Shown: piece by piece, positions 18,701 through 26,371 of the stretch | Numbering within the stretch: position 1 is the first letter of the stretch | How the letters are laid out: each line of letters opens with the position of its first letter | From: Desulfobacteraceae bacterium | GTDB lineage: Bacteria > Desulfobacterota > Desulfobacteria > Desulfobacterales > Desulfosalsimonadaceae | Direction: 5' to 3' | Assembly: GCA_014237465.1 (NCBI GenBank) | Contig: JABZFM010000001.1 | Span: forward strand, 1 to 64,000 | DNA: 64,000 bases | Notes under the pieces: generated by a model | What the model saw: the letters and a program-made list of their open reading frames with translations, nothing else | Databases searched by the model: none | What the model was told of the DNA's origin: nothing | Translations under genes and position numbers: made by a program

Positions 18701-19112
18701 CATCACCGGTAAACTGATTGATGGTCCCTTCGTACCTGTGGATTTCTTCCATCAGGATCTTGAAGCACCCATCCATGACCTGGTGTACTTCCTCCGGATC
18801 AAGCTTTTCCGACATAGAGGTAAATCCGGCCACGTCAGCAAAAAGAACTGTTACCAGCTTTCGTTCACCTTCGATTGAACTGCGTGAAGTCAGAATTTTA
18901 TCGGCAAGGAATTTGGGGGTGTAGGATTGGGGCTCGGTGTAGTCGGGGGGGGCTGTGGGTTCCTGCAGGTTGTTGCCGCATTCGCCACAGAATTTATCTT
19001 CAGGAATAATTTCAGCACCACATTGAGAGCAGTTCAGTACAAATTTCGTCCCACATTCACGGCAGAATTTTTTATTCTCTGGATTTTCAGTCTGACATTT
19101 CGGACATTTCAT
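15780..19112 (-). CDS. Cyclase/ATPase/TPR giant, type B
   Basis: The protein has 1110 residues with two zinc ribbons, a class III cyclase domain (FADVAGFT, NQFTGDG, YTAVGDTTNLAARM), Walker A GEAGVGKS, Walker B IDDLHWIDKTSEEF and a TPR-like tail ending EILIEPDKVKKELAELAIGP. It lies 35 bp after the type A gene at 19148-22516, matching the order of the pair at 1-5222. The start region and cyclase domain are particularly close to the edge-truncated gene at 1-1702. A TGGAG ribosome binding site lies 7 bases before the ATG. As with its relatives, Gln replaces the substrate Lys while Thr is kept. It is likely an ATP-gated cyclase responding to a ligand bound by the tail; this is inferred from domain order only. 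Confidence 0.93.
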   Translation of the reverse strand: MKCPKCQTENPENKKFCRECGTKFVLNCSQCGAEIIPEDKFCGECGNNLQEPTAPPDYTEPQSYTPKFLADKILTSRSSIEGERKLVTVLFADVAGFTSMSEKLDPEEVHQVMDGCFKILMEEIHRYEGTINQFTGDGVMALFGAPIAHEDHAQRACYAALSIQKAIESYGDKVTKDYGENFKMRIGLNSGPVVVGAIGDDLRMDYTAVGDTTNLAARMESTAESGTILVSKNTYNTARDFFEFESMGKITVKGKEEPQKAFKLIKKGSVETRLGASVAKGLTRFVGRKNSIAGLMEAYEKVQSGSGQVVGIVGEAGVGKSRLLLEFRNQLPPNEFAYFEGRCFHYGSSIAYLPVLEILKSYFEIDEKDQEFIIKNKTEEKILNLDENLKSALPPFQDLFSLKVEDQNYLQVDPGERKVRVFESLRNLFVREGQNKLLILAIDDLHWIDKTSEEFIDYFMGWIQNTKILLILLYRPEYTHPWGSKSNYGKIGVDQLTSKSSVMLVQSILEDGDVVPELRELILGKAGGNPLFVEELTQNLLENGSIKRKDHQYILTKKISEIQVPDTIQGIIAARIDRIEESLKRVMQVASVIGREFAFRVLQTIMGMREELKSNLINLQSLEFITEKHLFPELEYIFKHVLTQEVAYNSLLQKKRKEIHEKVASAIEVLYPDRIEEYYELLAYHYGRSENTLNTLDYLELSNQKAIRLIAMQEALTYFNEAMALLDTMDETIENQKRRISLLCNQPFVFLLLLKYPEYYDLLTRYKPIAIDLNDPELLVGFYTALSACETCFCHYDQSIATGSKAIELCKNSGLPPENAYNAHIIILCSYVHTSNYDKALALKEEILRLSENHFDLRLYAYTFSFVAWALINVGQFDSAVQAGHKALNMAEKFSNHSLISFSSSFIAAAYNLKGDMARALEYVELSISKAQTPGDIVWAQFFHGWILCRAGEPHQGTEIIAATLPMFQTARYETGVVFTSLWLGEGYWLAGEYDKAIQTLKNVLDLAEQYKMKLYFGAAHYFLGEIALKTDPQQALIHFEKSIDILQEIKAEYYLARAYSGYGRYHKLQGEMSQAKDYLTKAFEIFERLEILIEPDKVKKELAELAIGP

Positions 19113-19147
19113 TTTTTACTCCATCAAAGGAGAATTAAAGTTATATG

Positions 19148-22100
19148 TTACATTGCCGCCATTTCCTTTTCATATTTTTCAACCCACCCGTCAGCGCCGC
19201 ATTTTTTGAAAATATTGATTGCTTTGATCAGGTTTTCTTGGGCTTTTGGAATATTGTTTTTTCGTTTGATAAGATTAGCGTAAAGGGCATAATCCCTGGC
19301 TAACTCAAACATCATGCCGTTTTTTTTGTCAGCATCGATGGCTTTTTGGATCCACTCTTCGGCTTTAGAGATATGTTGGATGCCAAGATTCAACCAAATA
19401 TCCCCGAAAAGCCTTTTCGTCCATCCATCGAGACATTTTAAGTTATTTCGATCCATATAATTATTCATCAACTTTAAATCAAAATTTTTGAACTTATTGA
19501 TCATACGGATTCTTGCAATATTGATTTCAAATAAATTGTGCCAAGAGTGGAATCCTCCAGTTTTTTTACCAAACAATATTGCTTGATTATAATGATCCCG
19601 GGCCTTTTTATAGTCTCCTCGATCAAAAAAGATTTCGCCCAAAAACAAATTCGCCCAACCTCCCCAGGAATACCACATGGTTTTTCCACATAAATCCACA
19701 GCTTCTAAAAGTACATTCTCGGCTTTTTTAAATAGTCCTTTATAAAAACAGCACATGCCAAAGGTTGAAAGTGCCATTCCCTTGAAATGTATATCACCGC
19801 TTTCTCGTGCCAGATGTAGTGATTCTTCACTCGTTTTAAATGCAAGGTCAATTTTGCCTTGAAAAGCGTAGCCAATGACACTCATAGTCCCTTTTGCAAC
19901 AACAATACCATTCGCTTCATTTATTGTCTTCGACAAATCAAGCGACTTAATTAAAAATGAAATGCCTTTTTCAAAATCACAATTAAAACATAAAGCACCC
20001 CCCAAAAAATAGCATGCAAGCCAGTAGGAAAAGAAATCACCAGTTTCTTCAGAAATTTTTATTGCCTTCTGTAAGTCTTCAAATCCTTTCGGATAATCTT
20101 CTTCAACATAAATGCTAAATGATCCGGTTGAGACATATATAATCGGAAGTTTTTTTTGATAATTTAAATTAACAGCCAGATCTACGATTGGAGCGACAGC
20201 TTCTTTTGCTGCAACATGGAGATTAATCACTACGCAATAAGCAGCCAGACTTGTCCTGGCATCAATGATTTTTTTCTGAACAGCATCTGTGTTTGAAAAT
20301 TTTTCAAGGCAGAAAATCGTTTTTTGGGCATATGATATGGCATCACTGAATGCAGATCTTTTTCTCGCCATCCTGCCTGCCAGCTTTGAATATTCAGCCC
20401 CTTTTTCATAATTTTCAGAATTAATAAAATGCCCGGATAGAACCCCGTAATGTTGATTAATATTTTCTTTAAACAGTTCCTCAATCGCGGTGCCAATTTT
20501 TGCATGAAGTTTTTTCTTTCTTTTGGTCAATATCGAGTCGAAAATTACTTCCTGGGTAAGTGCATGTTTGAATATATAGGTTGATTCGGGATATATTCCT
20601 TTTTCATACAGCAGCTCAGAATCCTTTAAGGCTGACAAATGAGAGAGAAGTTCCTGCCCGGATAAGCCTGTCACCAGCTTTATCAATTCATAGCTGAACT
20701 CTCTTTCGATAACCGACCCGGTTTGAAGCAGCTCTTTTGCACCTTCAGGCAGGGAATCAACACGAGCCATTATGACATCCTGAATCGTTGAAGGGATGGT
20801 TATATCCTGAAAATCTTTTGCCAGATGATATGTTTTCTTTTTTTCTTCAATGATCTTCAAATCCTTAAGCGATTTTATAAATTCCTCAATGAAAAATGGC
20901 ACCCCTTCAGTTTTTTCAAGGATCATGTTCCCGATATCACTGACAATATCATCTGTCCCCATAAGGTGTGTCACCACGGCAAGGCTCTCCTGGTTGGAAA
21001 GGCGGTTCAGCGTGATCTGGCTGTGATACGATCTGCCTCCCCAAATGGGCACATACTCCGTCCGGTAAGTAAAGATTAATAATATACATGCAACTGAGAT
21101 ACTATTGAGCAGATTCTTCAGACATTCCTCAGAGCTTTTATCAATCCAGTGAAGATCTTCAATCGCAATAACCAGCGGTTTTAATTCAGAACCTTTAATG
21201 GCGATTCGTTTCACGGATTCCATGATCTGCTCTTTTTTTGCCTGGGGGCTCATTGGTATTTTATCTATACCGCTATCTTTCACAGATAAAAGCTCCAGAA
21301 GATACGGCAGGGTGGAGGCTTCATCAATGTCCAATATGCTCAGACCGTTTATGATCTTATCCCTGATCTCTGAATCATTGTCGTTTTCCTGAATATTAAA
21401 ATTTGATTTCAATATATCTATGACCGGATGATATGCAGCACCCTTGCTATATGAGAGACATCTCCCCTCCAAAAAGGTAATATCTTCATTGATCACAGCT
21501 TTTCTGAATTCATATAAAAATCTGGATTTGCCGACACCCGCCTCAGACACAATGGAAAATGCCCGGCCACTGCCGGCCTTTGAGCGCTCAAACCCATCCA
21601 GCAGCAGCTCAAGTTCCCGCGCTCTGGCGATAAAAGGCGTCAGCCCCCGTTCGGCACTGACATCAAACCGGGTTCGCCGGCTGCTGGGTGCGATTACACG
21701 ATATATCCTAACCGGATCTTTTTTGCCCTTGACCGCTCTTTCACCCAGGGCTTCGAAACGGAAAAACCCCTCGGTGAGCTTAAATGTGTCTTCGGTTATA
21801 TATGTGGCGCCGGGTTCTGCCAGCCCTTCCATTCTGGAGGCCAGATTTACCGTATCGCCCACAGCTTTAAACTCAACCCGAAGATCATTGCCCAGGGTGC
21901 CGACAACAACAGGGCCGGTATGAATGCCGATACGCATCTTAAGAATTGGCAGACCTGCCTTCTCCTGTTTTAGCTTATCGCTGAATTTAGACATTTCTCT
22001 ATGTATCGCCATTGCAACCCTGATCGCACGTTGAGGAGCATCTTCAAGCGCAATGGGCGCACCAAATAACGCCATCACACCGTCACCGGTCATTTCATTG

Positions 22101-22516
22101 ACCGTGCCTTCAAAATCATGAACCTTGTGAATTAATATTTCATAGACCTGGTCCATGATTGAGTATGCTTCCTCGGGGCCAAGGCTCTCGACCATAGGAG
22201 TAAAACCTTCCAAATCGCAGAACATGACCGTGACCTGTTTGCGCTCACCTTCAATTTTGTCTTTTTGGGCCAGGATTTTTTCAGCAAGTCCCTTTGGAAG
22301 ATATCGCTGGATCTTGTCTATTTTTTCATCAAAGGAGAGTTCTTTGGGGGGAGGCTCGGAGGGGGAAGTCAAGTTGTAGCCGCATTCAATACAGAATCTA
22401 CTTGCCGGAGAGTTTGCCTTTCCGCATTCCGGACATGCGATTTCCAGTTTATTGCCGCATGCATTGCAAAATTTTGCCCCTTCAGGGGGAACAGATTTGC
22501 ATTTCGGACATTTCAT
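19148..22516 (-). CDS. Cyclase/ATPase/TPR giant, type A (copy 2)
   Basis: The protein has about 1122 residues, starting MKCPKCKS by analogy with its paralogues; a TTG three codons upstream (22525) is possible but no clear ribosome binding site favours it. Domain order is two zinc ribbons, class III cyclase (FCDLEGFT, NEMTGDG, FKAVGDTVNLASRM), ATPase (SEAGVGKS, IEDLHWIDKSSEE) and TPR-like tail ending EKEMAAM. It is closest to the gene at 1815-5222 and keeps the original C-terminus that the other has lost. As there, Glu and Lys occupy the two base-recognition positions. It heads the run of leftward genes down to 6445 and is itself preceded by the micro-ORF cassette at 22889-23318. Confidence 0.92.
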   Translation of the reverse strand: MKCPKCKSVPPEGAKFCNACGNKLEIACPECGKANSPASRFCIECGYNLTSPSEPPPKELSFDEKIDKIQRYLPKGLAEKILAQKDKIEGERKQVTVMFCDLEGFTPMVESLGPEEAYSIMDQVYEILIHKVHDFEGTVNEMTGDGVMALFGAPIALEDAPQRAIRVAMAIHREMSKFSDKLKQEKAGLPILKMRIGIHTGPVVVGTLGNDLRVEFKAVGDTVNLASRMEGLAEPGATYITEDTFKLTEGFFRFEALGERAVKGKKDPVRIYRVIAPSSRRTRFDVSAERGLTPFIARARELELLLDGFERSKAGSGRAFSIVSEAGVGKSRFLYEFRKAVINEDITFLEGRCLSYSKGAAYHPVIDILKSNFNIQENDNDSEIRDKIINGLSILDIDEASTLPYLLELLSVKDSGIDKIPMSPQAKKEQIMESVKRIAIKGSELKPLVIAIEDLHWIDKSSEECLKNLLNSISVACILLIFTYRTEYVPIWGGRSYHSQITLNRLSNQESLAVVTHLMGTDDIVSDIGNMILEKTEGVPFFIEEFIKSLKDLKIIEEKKKTYHLAKDFQDITIPSTIQDVIMARVDSLPEGAKELLQTGSVIEREFSYELIKLVTGLSGQELLSHLSALKDSELLYEKGIYPESTYIFKHALTQEVIFDSILTKRKKKLHAKIGTAIEELFKENINQHYGVLSGHFINSENYEKGAEYSKLAGRMARKRSAFSDAISYAQKTIFCLEKFSNTDAVQKKIIDARTSLAAYCVVINLHVAAKEAVAPIVDLAVNLNYQKKLPIIYVSTGSFSIYVEEDYPKGFEDLQKAIKISEETGDFFSYWLACYFLGGALCFNCDFEKGISFLIKSLDLSKTINEANGIVVAKGTMSVIGYAFQGKIDLAFKTSEESLHLARESGDIHFKGMALSTFGMCCFYKGLFKKAENVLLEAVDLCGKTMWYSWGGWANLFLGEIFFDRGDYKKARDHYNQAILFGKKTGGFHSWHNLFEINIARIRMINKFKNFDLKLMNNYMDRNNLKCLDGWTKRLFGDIWLNLGIQHISKAEEWIQKAIDADKKNGMMFELARDYALYANLIKRKNNIPKAQENLIKAINIFKKCGADGWVEKYEKEMAAM

Positions 22517-22819
22517 TTTTTTCAACGGAGTGAAAATAAAATGTGAAAAGGTTAATACCCAGGCAGAATCACTGGTTGAATAAAAAATGCAAATTATAGA
22601 AATTATAATGAAGTGGAAATGAATTTATGTTGCCACAGCTTGGGTAGGTATAAAGTAGTTTATGGTGTGGGGGTTCAATTTGTCAAGAATTTCTTTTTGT
22701 TAGTGTTTTAAGAGGCTTCTCTCTTCTACTAATCCGTGGTATGGAATAAAGTAGCAGGCCGGGAAATAGTAAATATTTTTAAAGTAATTTTAAATACCTT
22801 TTCATAGATGAGGACTTCC

Positions 22820-22901
22820 CTGGATCGCATTGTACATGATAGCGATCTCAAATTTTTTTCAGCTTTTTTTAGATTTGCTGATAATCAGCTATGCGATCCA
22901 G
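22820..22901 (-). promoter_or_regulatory. Conserved leader with mutually exclusive pairings, copy 2
   Basis: CTGGATCGCAT (22820-22830) and ATGCGATCCAG (22891-22901) form the same 11-base pairing as in copy 1. The competing GCGATC segment is at 22842-22847. The arm overlaps the stop of micro-ORF 4. The sequence between here and the cyclase start (22517-22819) shows only patchy similarity to copy 1 and no further gene. Confidence 0.4.
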
Positions 22902-22945
22902 AAAAATGAATAAATTGTGCGTTGATTAAATATCGTTGGGTTCAT
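22889..22945 (-). CDS. Micro-ORF 4 of the cassette, copy 2 (18 codons)
   Basis: The frame encodes MNPTIFNQRTIYSFFWIA, overlapping the stop of micro-ORF 3 by ATGA. Same length and same last nine residues as the frame at 5602, with an unrelated middle. The kept length despite the changed middle is weak support for translation. Confidence 0.4.
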   Translation of the reverse strand: MNPTIFNQRTIYSFFWIA

Positions 22946-23004
22946 ACAAACCATCCGAGAGTGAAACAATAAATAACGTTTGTGAGTATTGTTAAAATGT
23001 CCAT
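22942..23004 (-). CDS. Micro-ORF 3 of the cassette, copy 2 (20 codons, hydrophobic)
   Basis: It encodes the same peptide as the frame at 5655 (MDILTILTNVIYCFTLGWFV), with a CTA to TTA synonymous change and the same AGGAGA ribosome binding site. No known family is recognised. Confidence 0.6.
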   Translation of the reverse strand: MDILTILTNVIYCFTLGWFV

Positions 23005-23104
23005 TTTATTTCTCCTTTTTTTATGATGTTTTTTGAAAATAAATGATTTGTTCTTTTCATATCGCTTCAGTGTTTCAGTATATCTTGTTTTGAGGATAGA
23101 TCAG

Positions 23105-23164
23105 CTAAGCGATCAAAAGTGCACCCATGTACAGATAATATCCGATGATCATTAATGTATCCAT
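23105..23164 (-). CDS. Micro-ORF 2 of the cassette, copy 2 (19 codons, hydrophobic)
   Basis: It encodes MDTLMIIGYYLYMGALLIA. Compared with copy 1 the C-terminal residues ILFIS became ALLIA, all hydrophobic or small, and the stop changed to TAG. A GGGGGG ribosome binding site precedes it at normal distance. Confidence 0.62.
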   Translation of the reverse strand: MDTLMIIGYYLYMGALLIA

Positions 23165-23258
23165 TTTAGTGCCCCCCTTTTATAACTTGTTGTTATTGAA
23201 AATAATTGCGTCATCTCTTTGTTTAATGGATCTTTTCATTGACCTGGCGAATGATCCG

Positions 23259-23318
23259 TTAAGCGATCCAGAGAATGGCATAAATAACGATGTGTCCGAT
23301 TGTCAGTAAAGTTTCCAT
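23259..23318 (-). CDS. Micro-ORF 1 of the cassette, copy 2 (19 codons, hydrophobic)
   Basis: It encodes METLLTIGHIVIYAILWIA, one Val to Ile change from copy 1, behind the same GGGGGAG site. The spacer between this frame and micro-ORF 2 carries an insertion of about 20 bp relative to copy 1, whereas the frames themselves have no indels. Confidence 0.65.
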   Translation of the reverse strand: METLLTIGHIVIYAILWIA

Positions 23319-23367
23319 TTTGTCTCCCCCTTTGTTGTGGTTTTTGTTGCCGTTTGATTATTAATAA

Positions 23368-23383
23368 TCCAATAAGCATGCCA
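23368..23383 (-). promoter_or_regulatory. Candidate sigma-54 type promoter before the cassette, copy 2
   Basis: Same sequence as at 6059-6074 (TGGCATGCTTATTGGA on the minus strand), with an imperfect -12 element. The conserved block continues about 130 bp further upstream in both copies. Confidence 0.3.
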
Positions 23384-23558
23384 AACTGCATCGGAAACTT
23401 TTAATAGCTTGTTTTGTTTGGGGATAATTTTTTTTCTGGTGAAATTTAGGGGCTGTGGTTGGAATGATCGAGACGCATATAATGAATGCTGTGCATGGAT
23501 TTTTGCGGTAATGCTATCTATGGAAAGGGGGGTATCCGCTTCATTGTCCTTGGGTATA

Positions 23559-23701
23559 TTGTAGGTTGGGGTTAAGCGGTTATAGTCATCACTTTTGCTG
23601 GGTTCGCCTGACTCGACGTCACCTCGACGCGCTGCGATCACTGCAAAATTAGCGAACCCAACAAAATTAGTTGTAGACCGACGGCTTAACCCAACCTACA
23701 A
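23559..23701. repeat. Nested inverted repeat with GTAGGTTGGG ends
   Basis: The outer arms are TTGTAGGTTGGGGTTAAG (23559-23576) and CTTAACCCAACCTACAA (23685-23701), one base apart in length. Inner arms are GCTGGGTTCGC (23598-23608) and GCGAACCCAAC (23652-23662). The core is visibly GC-richer than the surroundings. It looks like a non-autonomous mobile or hairpin repeat; no gene is inside. Confidence 0.6.
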
Positions 23702-23837
23702 TTTGTCGTTTAGGGTAGCGAAGAGGATAGCCCCTCTATGGAATTCAGAAATTTCATATTTGCGCCGGGGAAAAGGCTGAATTTGATTTGGCAAAAATAT
23801 ATTAAGGTCAATGGTTCTGTGGGGACATCACTTGTTT

Positions 23838-23912
23838 CGGCTCATCCAGATCCCACTGCAGGCAGGTCCATCACTTCAAACAGGATTTTGGCCTTATCAA
23901 GGTATTTTCTGG
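23838..23912 (-). pseudogene. Relic of the 3' end of a cyclase/TPR gene
   Basis: Reading leftward the sequence gives RKYLDKAKILFEVMDL and then, after a one-base shift, LQWDLDEPK. This matches the C-terminus of the 1194-residue protein at 7601-11185 (EYLEKARTLFEEMDLQWDLDELDK). Nothing upstream of it is preserved. It shows that at least one more member of the cyclase family stood here and was lost. Confidence 0.6.
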
Positions 23913-23936
23913 TTCCCACGGTCCCCCGTGGGAACC
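23911..23936. repeat. Perfect 11-bp hairpin
   Basis: GGTTCCCACGG and CCGTGGGAACC flank the loop TCCC. There is no T-run on either side, so it is not a typical intrinsic terminator, although it lies 48 bp past the end of the sulfotransferase gene. Confidence 0.55.
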
Positions 23937-23983
23937 CACATACCGCAGGTTGTTTATTCCTGGGGATTTGCAACTTGTACTTT

Positions 23984-24559
23984 TTATTTTTTGGCGACCC
24001 TGTTCCTGTATAATGTTGGATTGATGACCTGAATCATTTTCTCTGCATCAAGCGGCTCGCCCAGAAAATTAATAATGGTGTTTATTTCCGCTTCCGGAGC
24101 AACGATAAGTGAATTATAATTAACAGAAAGCACGTTTATGTTCTCTTGCGTCTCAAGCCAGGCATGAATTTTTTTAAGGTGTGCATTAAAAAGATTTGCC
24201 ATAATAATATCGTCTGTATCTGATTCAATATTTTTCCGTTCAAGCATTTTTTTTTGAGACCGAAGGACCTCTTCCAGTTCTCTTTCCATAAAAATAATAT
24301 TATAGGTTTCCCCGTAAGGAAGATCGAAAAGAAGCATGGAAATCATTTTAAATACTTTACCGCGGGTATCTTTTAACCAGGTGGCATCCTCTTTAATTTT
24401 TTTTACTTTTTCAAATTCATAATATCCCAAAGGGTTATCGATATCCGCTTCACGAAGGGAGTCTGTAACAATTGGCATACCACCGTATTCCAGCATTTTC
24501 ATCATCATAGAGGTTCCGGAACGGGGCAGACCGCTGACTATGGTAATAAATTTATTCAT
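23984..24559 (-). CDS. Small sulfotransferase-family protein
   Basis: The 191-residue protein opens with ITIVSGLPRSGTSMMMKML, the 5'-phosphosulfate-binding loop of PAPS-dependent sulfotransferases (about residues 6-20). A middle segment (IIFMERELEEVLRSQKKML) corresponds to the region that normally binds the 3'-phosphate. Such enzymes move a sulfate group to a sugar, lipid or protein. It is shorter than most relatives, and the acceptor is unknown. It stands alone between repeats, leftward, 1.4 kb beyond the cyclase region. It may act with the polysaccharide locus, but there is no direct sign of it. Confidence 0.75.
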   Translation of the reverse strand: MNKFITIVSGLPRSGTSMMMKMLEYGGMPIVTDSLREADIDNPLGYYEFEKVKKIKEDATWLKDTRGKVFKMISMLLFDLPYGETYNIIFMERELEEVLRSQKKMLERKNIESDTDDIIMANLFNAHLKKIHAWLETQENINVLSVNYNSLIVAPEAEINTIINFLGEPLDAEKMIQVINPTLYRNRVAKK

Positions 24560-24620
24560 TTATAAAAAAGTTTCCTTTATCGTTGGTAAGTAGATTCAAT
24601 TCGTACATTTAACATAGGCC

Positions 24621-24666
24621 TCAAAGTAGATACCCACAGGCTCACGCCCGTGGGTATCTACTTTGA
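24621..24666. repeat. Perfect 17-bp stem-loop
   Basis: TCAAAGTAGATACCCAC and GTGGGTATCTACTTTGA enclose a 12-base loop. It sits 61 bp before the start of the sulfotransferase gene. It could be a hairpin repeat or an operator; no T-run marks a terminator. Confidence 0.6.
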
Positions 24667-24724
24667 TTTTGTATATAATGAAAAAAGGATTTTACGATAC
24701 ATGATCTTGCCGCGTTAATGCAAC

Positions 24725-25358
24725 AACTCATTTTCACAACTCATTTTCATTGATGGCAATATCCCGACTTTTATGAGCTCTTCGGAAGCCAAAACCCATG
24801 ACATTCATGTTGCCCGATTAGTTGAATTTCCGGCACATTCAATCATTGCTTTTGACAAGGCCTATCTAAATTTTTCATGGTTCAATGCAATGAGCAATAA
24901 TCAGATCAAGTTATATATTTTTGCATACATTGTGCACTAAATGACACACAATATGGGAATTGCTTCTTTGTCATTTATTGCACCAAATCTTTTCTTTTTT
25001 AACGATAATTGCCTTATAACTTAACAAATATTGTCAATTTTGAAACACCTGACGCAGGCTGATATAAGAATATTACCCCGAATAAGCTCCATTAAGGTAT
25101 CAATGTTTTTATAGAAGTTGATTCCAGAGAAGCTTGATTATATATCATTTCAGGCGAATTTATGGTTTGAGGAGTCACTGCAATATATCGCCGGCAGGAC
25201 AAAAAATTCAAATTTGGCATGTGACTTGCACTAAATTTTTTAAATCATGTAAGCGGATTCATTTATGCTGTATCAACATGAGCAAAGAGTATCAAATTTT
25301 TTATTTGACATTATTGAGACGGATATTAAATTTTCATCAAGAAACTACCACATTGTGA
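24725..25358 (+). pseudogene. Decayed IS4-type DDE transposase
   Basis: A frame near 24731-24940 reads LIFIDGNIPTFMSSSEAKTH, then DIHVARLVEFPAHSIIAFDK and AY, ending in a stop. It matches the middle of IS4-family transposases, where a DxxY block carries a catalytic Asp. A second patch around 25195-25350 (KIQIWHVTCTKFFK and LTLLRRILNFHQ) resembles the conserved C-terminal QIWTALI and VALLR regions in another frame. The start, the first catalytic block and the inverted repeats are not found. The rest of the 24560-25512 gap holds no other gene that I can support. Confidence 0.5.
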
Positions 25359-25512
25359 CATATTCTTGCTTGAAATATATTATCGGGAACTGTCAAAATT
25401 TTTATGAAAAGTGATTTTATTATGAAAGTTTGTCGATGAATTCGAGAGCGCAAAAAAACATTCTGTGCTCCGACGGGTAAAATAGGGCCCATCCTCGTAA
25501 AAGGAGAAAGAC

Positions 25513-26187
25513 ATGAAACTAAAAACCTTTATTTCCAACGCCTGCATTATATTTTTTATGTTGGTGCTATTTACCATGGTTCCGGCCTGGGCTGGCACAA
25601 AAATCGTCTATGAGAACGAGATCTTTAATCAAACCCTCAGGCTATACCTTGAGAACGATGAAGTCCTGATAATGAACAATTGCTATTTTGACGGCGGTGA
25701 ATTGAGAGTACGCGGTAAGGGAAATGTTTTTATTGACAAATGCATTTTCCAGTCTCCCCCAAGATCTGCCATGGATATTATGGTGGACGGCTATGTGAGT
25801 ATCCAGTCGGTTGACATTTATGGGACCGGCACAACGCCGAACAATCACAGATATAGCGGGCTTACCCTACACGGGGCCACTCAGGGAGGCTTGATTTCTA
25901 ACGTAATTGTTACGGATTTTCCGGGAAATGGAATCCTTGTCGAAGCCTCTCTCCCAATAAATAGGGTCAAATTCAGTAACATCCAGGTGTACGATTGCGG
26001 CGGCGGAATGTGGCTTTTTAATGCTGACGGCTGTAAAGTGGATGGATTTTATTCCGAAAACTCCGATTACAAACAGCTTCGCAGGTTTGCCTACCGGCAG
26101 GCCTTTCCCTGCATTCTGGACGAAGTTGTGGTAGACGGTGAACGGTATCGCGGGAATACTCTTTTCAGAAATATCACATGTTATTAG
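25513..26187 (+). CDS. Secreted right-handed beta-helix protein
   Basis: The 224-residue protein starts with a signal peptide (hydrophobic run 10-24, cleavage likely after PAWAG). The mature part consists of short beta-strand repeats with Asn, Gly and Asp turns (for example MNNCYFDGGELRVRGKGNVF and SNVIVTDFPGNGILVEA), typical of parallel beta-helix proteins. Such folds often bind or cut polysaccharides, but no catalytic set can be named. A clear ribosome binding site (AAAGGAGAAAG) precedes the ATG. It points rightward towards the polysaccharide genes but is separated from them by a leftward gene. Confidence 0.75.
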   Translation: MKLKTFISNACIIFFMLVLFTMVPAWAGTKIVYENEIFNQTLRLYLENDEVLIMNNCYFDGGELRVRGKGNVFIDKCIFQSPPRSAMDIMVDGYVSIQSVDIYGTGTTPNNHRYSGLTLHGATQGGLISNVIVTDFPGNGILVEASLPINRVKFSNIQVYDCGGGMWLFNADGCKVDGFYSENSDYKQLRRFAYRQAFPCILDEVVVDGERYRGNTLFRNITCY

Positions 26188-26371
26188 ACATTAGCGTTTT
26201 GTGCTTACCGCTAGTACTGAGGTTTTTCCCAACACTTGCGCTCCTGGGTCGCGGATATTCTAATAAACATGATCGTAAAAGATAATCTCTGAGGTTGAAT
26301 GGCAGGTTAATAAACAATATAGTATCTCTGCAACAAACACAAACAATCCCGACTGTTGGCGCATCAAGGAT

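Noticed and set aside
21444-21923. A 159-codon open frame antisense to the type A cyclase gene
   Set aside because: It lies wholly inside a well-conserved coding region on the other strand, has no ribosome binding site and recurs at the equivalent place in paralogues, as expected for a codon-use shadow.
23911-23936. Hairpin as terminator of the sulfotransferase gene
   Set aside because: No T-run follows on the minus strand.
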